From positions 1 to 8,682 of the forward strand of contig DERZ01000030.1 in assembly GCA_002361155.1 (NCBI GenBank): DNA of 8,682 bases, in the 5' to 3' direction. Both the position numbers and the translations under genes were made by a program. Below, one piece after another: positions 5,629-8,682 of this stretch. Each line of letters begins with the position of its first letter. Position 1 is the first letter of the stretch. Origin of the DNA: Porphyromonadaceae bacterium UBA3327 (GTDB taxonomy: Bacteria > Bacteroidota > Bacteroidia > Bacteroidales > Muribaculaceae). The notes beneath the pieces are model-generated. The model did not search any database, was not told the DNA's origin, and saw only the letters and a list, made by a program, of their open reading frames with translations.

Positions 5629-7878
5629 ATGATTGAACTATTTGACAAAGGTGTATACCTCGTAGACGGTACTACTGTTGTCACCAAACCTGACGGACTT
5701 CCCGCTCCTGAGGAAGCCCGCGAGAACACTATCACCTACCAGATTCTCCGCGCCCACGACGCCGACGGATCGAAAGGGGCAAAAATGCGCATCCGTTTCG
5801 ACGCCATGATGAGCCACGACATCACATACGTGGGCATCATCCAGACGGCACGTGCATCGGGACTGGAGAAATTCCCGATTCCCTACGCGATGACCAACTG
5901 TCACAACTCGCTTTGCGCTGTCGGCGGTACGATCAATGAGGATGACCATGTATTCGGTCTGTCGGCAGCCAAGAAATACGGTGGTATATACGTACCTGCC
6001 AATCAGGCTGTGATTCATCAGTATGCCCGCGAAGCAATGGTCAAGTGCGGCAACATGATTCTGGGGTCCGATTCACATACCCGCTATGGCTCGCTCGGAA
6101 ACATGGGTGTCGGCGAAGGTGGAGGCGAGTTGGTAAAACAGCTTCTCAACAACACGTGGGACATCAATTCCCCCGAAGTGATTCTCGTATGGCTTGAAGG
6201 CAGCCCCCGCAAGGGTATCGGTCCCCATGACGTGGCCATATCTCTGGTTAAGGCTGTTTTCGACAACGGCTTCGTGAAGAACAAGGTGCTTGAGTTCGCC
6301 GGTCCTGGCGTCAAGAATCTTCCGATTGATTTCCGTAATGGCATCGACATCATGACTACAGAGACAACTTGTCTCAGCTCAATCTGGATCACCGACGATG
6401 AGGTGCGCCGCCACTACGAGACCCACAACCGTCCTGAAGACTACCGTGAGCTGCTTCCTGGAAAGGTAACCTATTACGACGGTATGATCCGCATCGACCT
6501 CAGCAAACAGGAGTCGATGATCGCCCTTCCATTCCACCCGTCCAATGCCTATACCATCCACGAGTTGCAGGCAAATCCAGAGGAGATTCTCCGCGCTGTT
6601 GAGGAAGATGCACGCAGCCGGTTCGGCGATAAGATCGACGTTCATCTCACAGACAAGATCAAGAATGGCAAGGTAATGGCCGACCAGGGCATCATAGCCG
6701 GATGTTCGGGCGGTACATACGATAACCTTGCCCAGGCGGCTTCCATACTCAAAGACAAATCTGTAGGAAACGACTATTTCTCAATATCGGCCTATCCGCA
6801 ATCGGTGCCCGTCTACATGGCCGCCACGCGTAACGGCATAGCTGAGGAACTTCTCGAGGCCGGTGTCGTAATAAAGCCCGCCTTCTGCGGTCCTTGCTTC
6901 GGAGCCGGCGATGTTCCGTCGAACAACGGACTTTCCATCCGCCACACCACGCGCAATTTCCCCAACCGCGAGGGATCGAAGCCGGGTCAGGGCCAGATAT
7001 CGCTTGTAGCCCTGATGGACGCGCGCTCCATTGCGGCCACAGCCGCCAACGGAGGTGTCATCACAGCCGCTACCGACATAGACTTCGAGGATACGCACAA
7101 GCCATATAACTTCGACGGCAAGATATACGAGCGCAGGGTCTACAACGGATTCAGTCGCGAGAACCTTTCCGAAGAACTCCGTTACGGTCCCAATATCAAG
7201 GATTGGCCGAAAATGTATCCGATGTCGGAAAATATGCTTCTTGAACTTGCGGCCGTGATCCACGATCCCGTCACCACGACCGACGAGCTGATTCCCTCCG
7301 GCGAGACTTCGAGCTATCGCTCCAATCCGCTGAAGCTTTCCGAATTCGCTCTCTCTCGCCGGGTTCCCGAATATGTGGGCCTGAGCAAACGGATTCAGAA
7401 AGAGGATCTGGAGCGTCGCGAAGGCAACACTCCGGCCGACATCGTGAATGTGCTCGGTAAAGTCGGGGCAAACGCTGCCGACACATCTTTCGGATCATGT
7501 GTGTTCGCCAACCGTCCCGGCGACGGATCGGCACGTGAACAGGCAGCGAGCTGCCAGAAAGTGCTCGGAGGCGATGCCAATATATGCTATGAATATGCCA
7601 CCAAGCGCTATCGCTCCAACTGCATCAACTGGGGCATAGTGCCCTTCACCCTTGACAAAGACACCGAGTTCGACTATCTCCCCGGCGACTATGTTTTCAT
7701 CCCCGGCATCCGGGAAGCAATCCTGGGCGGTGAAGAGGAAACGATGGCAAAAGTCATCACTAAAGCAGGCGAAATCAAAGACATAAAACTCTATTTCAAG
7801 AATCTCACACCCGTCGAAAGGCAGATCCTCGCCGATGGGTGTCTCATGAACTACTACGCTAACCAAAACAATAAATAA
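5629..7878 (+). CDS. Aconitate hydratase (YbhJ/Bacteroides-type aconitase)
   Basis: This 749-residue aconitase-superfamily protein probably converts citrate to isocitrate. It shows the four-domain pattern: GSDSHT (146-151), iron-sulfur cysteines in AGCSGGTYDN (Cys359) and CGPCFGAGD (Cys420, Cys423), TRNFPNREGS (441-450), then a C-terminal swivel domain with GDGSAREQAA and RSNCINWG. The three [4Fe-4S] ligand cysteines are thus present, but the SCTNS box of mitochondrial and AcnA/AcnB enzymes is replaced by GCSGGTYDN. This places it in the branch that includes E. coli YbhJ and the Bacteroides enzyme encoded beside isocitrate dehydrogenase. Its place 10 nt after the fusion gene and 12 nt before icd makes citrate/isocitrate the likely substrate; another hydratase role is possible on sequence alone. 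Codons end in C more often (TTC, AAC, TAC) than in the cit genes, as in a strongly expressed central gene. Start ATG 5629 follows an A-rich stretch without Shine-Dalgarno. Confidence 0.88.
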   Translation: MIELFDKGVYLVDGTTVVTKPDGLPAPEEARENTITYQILRAHDADGSKGAKMRIRFDAMMSHDITYVGIIQTARASGLEKFPIPYAMTNCHNSLCAVGGTINEDDHVFGLSAAKKYGGIYVPANQAVIHQYAREAMVKCGNMILGSDSHTRYGSLGNMGVGEGGGELVKQLLNNTWDINSPEVILVWLEGSPRKGIGPHDVAISLVKAVFDNGFVKNKVLEFAGPGVKNLPIDFRNGIDIMTTETTCLSSIWITDDEVRRHYETHNRPEDYRELLPGKVTYYDGMIRIDLSKQESMIALPFHPSNAYTIHELQANPEEILRAVEEDARSRFGDKIDVHLTDKIKNGKVMADQGIIAGCSGGTYDNLAQAASILKDKSVGNDYFSISAYPQSVPVYMAATRNGIAEELLEAGVVIKPAFCGPCFGAGDVPSNNGLSIRHTTRNFPNREGSKPGQGQISLVALMDARSIAATAANGGVITAATDIDFEDTHKPYNFDGKIYERRVYNGFSRENLSEELRYGPNIKDWPKMYPMSENMLLELAAVIHDPVTTTDELIPSGETSSYRSNPLKLSEFALSRRVPEYVGLSKRIQKEDLERREGNTPADIVNVLGKVGANAADTSFGSCVFANRPGDGSAREQAASCQKVLGGDANICYEYATKRYRSNCINWGIVPFTLDKDTEFDYLPGDYVFIPGIREAILGGEEETMAKVITKAGEIKDIKLYFKNLTPVERQILADGCLMNYYANQNNK

Positions 7879-7890
7879 AAACCAGACACC

Positions 7891-8682
7891 ATGGAAAAAA
7901 TCAAAATGACAACTCCCGTTGTGGAGATGGACGGTGACGAAATGACCCGTATCCTGTGGAAGATGATCAAGGACGAGCTCATTCTTCCGTTCGTAGACCT
8001 GAAGTCGGTTTACTTCGATCTGGGTCTGCCCGAGCGCGACAAGACCGAGGATCGCGTAACAGTCGAGGCGGCCGAAGCCACAAAGAAATACGGTGTGGCT
8101 GTGAAGTGCGCCACCATCACTCCGAACGCCGCGCGCATGACGGAATACAGCCTCCATCAAATGTGGAAAAGTCCTAACGGTACCATCCGTTCCATTCTTG
8201 ACGGAACGGTGTTCCGCACTCCCATCACCATCCCGAGCATCAAGCCCGCTGTGCGCAGCTGGAAGAAGCCTATAACCATAGCGCGCCACGCCTATGGCGA
8301 TGTCTATAAGAATGTCGAGATACGCGTGGAGGAAGCCGGAACGGCTAAGCTCGTATTCGACGGAGCCAACCAGCATGAAGAGGTGGTTATCCACGAGTTC
8401 CAGGGTCCCGGCGTCCTTCAGGGAATGCACAACACCGACAAATCGATACGCTCCTTCGCCCACAGCTGCTTCAAGTTTGCTGTAGACACCAGACAGGATC
8501 TCTGGTTCTCTACCAAAGACACCATATCGAAGAAATACGACGCCCGTTTCCGGGAAATATTCGACGAAGTGTATCAGGAATACAAGAGCGACTTCGAACG
8601 TCTTGGTCTTGAATATTTCTACACACTTATCGACGACGCGGTAGCCCGCGTGATAAGGAGTGAGGGCGGCTATATCTGGGCC
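7891..8682 (+). CDS. icd: NADP-dependent isocitrate dehydrogenase, eukaryotic/homodimeric type (N-terminal part)
   Basis: Oxidative decarboxylation of isocitrate to 2-oxoglutarate with NADPH formation. The frame is open to the window edge, giving 264 residues of a protein normally near 400. It resembles eukaryotic IDH1/IDH2 rather than E. coli Icd: [12 protein letters not shown] (10-21), KCATITPN (72-79), [10 protein letters not shown] (91-100), GTVFR (105-109), ARHAYGD (131-137), [12 protein letters not shown] (206-217) and LIDDAVA (246-252). Substrate arginines (100, 109, 132), the catalytic tyrosine (135), lysine (209) and metal-binding aspartates of LIDD are present. The start ATG 7891, in CCATGG after an A-rich spacer, is 12 nt past the aconitase stop, so the two are cotranscribed. 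In Bacteroides relatives citrate synthase is usually the next gene; the window ends before this can be seen. The C-terminal part is missing only because of the window boundary. Confidence 0.95.
   Translation, partial: MEKIKMTTPVVEMDGDEMTRILWKMIKDELILPFVDLKSVYFDLGLPERDKTEDRVTVEAAEATKKYGVAVKCATITPNAARMTEYSLHQMWKSPNGTIRSILDGTVFRTPITIPSIKPAVRSWKKPITIARHAYGDVYKNVEIRVEEAGTAKLVFDGANQHEEVVIHEFQGPGVLQGMHNTDKSIRSFAHSCFKFAVDTRQDLWFSTKDTISKKYDARFREIFDEVYQEYKSDFERLGLEYFYTLIDDAVARVIRSEGGYIWA

Noticed and set aside
7495..8463. 322-codon open frame on the minus strand
   Set aside because: It is the shadow of the aconitase and isocitrate dehydrogenase genes, both of which have unmistakable family motifs on the + strand.
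1..8682. CRISPR arrays, insertion sequences, tRNA or rRNA genes
   Set aside because: I looked for regularly spaced repeats, transposase motifs with terminal inverted repeats, and RNA gene signatures and saw none apart from the riboswitch.

Overview
The window most likely comes from a member of the Bacteroidota, probably Bacteroidales. This is inferred from A-rich translation starts with almost no Shine-Dalgarno sequences, aconitase followed directly by NADP-isocitrate dehydrogenase as in Bacteroides relatives, and a moderate base composition. Genus and family cannot be settled from the sequence alone. Every recognisable gene is on the + strand, and together they form one tight run.

Layout. 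Positions 6-35 are a strong intrinsic terminator for something upstream of the window. Positions 36-602 contain no convincing protein gene, but about 228-422 is a cobalamin (B12) riboswitch aptamer with its conserved core boxes and a closing P1 helix. Between the aptamer and the first gene is a leader of about 180 nt with nested inverted repeats, including a perfect 20-bp palindrome at 524-543. Then come citD (603-884), citE (903-1790), citF (1794-3329), citX (3347-3868) and a citC-citG fusion (3873-5618), followed by an aconitase-family hydratase (5629-7878) and the first 264 codons of a eukaryotic-type NADP-isocitrate dehydrogenase (7891 to the window end). All gaps between genes are 3-18 nt, so a single transcript is likely.

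How the genes work together. CitD, CitE and CitF are the three subunits of citrate lyase, which splits citrate to acetate and oxaloacetate. CitG makes the prosthetic-group precursor, CitX attaches it to CitD, and CitC acetylates it. Aconitase and isocitrate dehydrogenase take citrate the other way, to 2-oxoglutarate, CO2 and NADPH. The operon therefore carries both exits from citrate.

The most notable point is the regulator. Cobalamin riboswitches usually switch genes off when B12 is plentiful and usually sit before B12 transport, synthesis or B12-independent isozyme genes. Here one appears to control citrate cleavage and the oxidative route to 2-oxoglutarate, none of which use B12. An attractive but untested reading is that B12 scarcity, which stops methylmalonyl-CoA mutase and the succinate-propionate route, calls for a change in how citrate and 2-oxoglutarate are handled. 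No citrate transporter and no CitA/CitB-type two-component regulator lies in the window.
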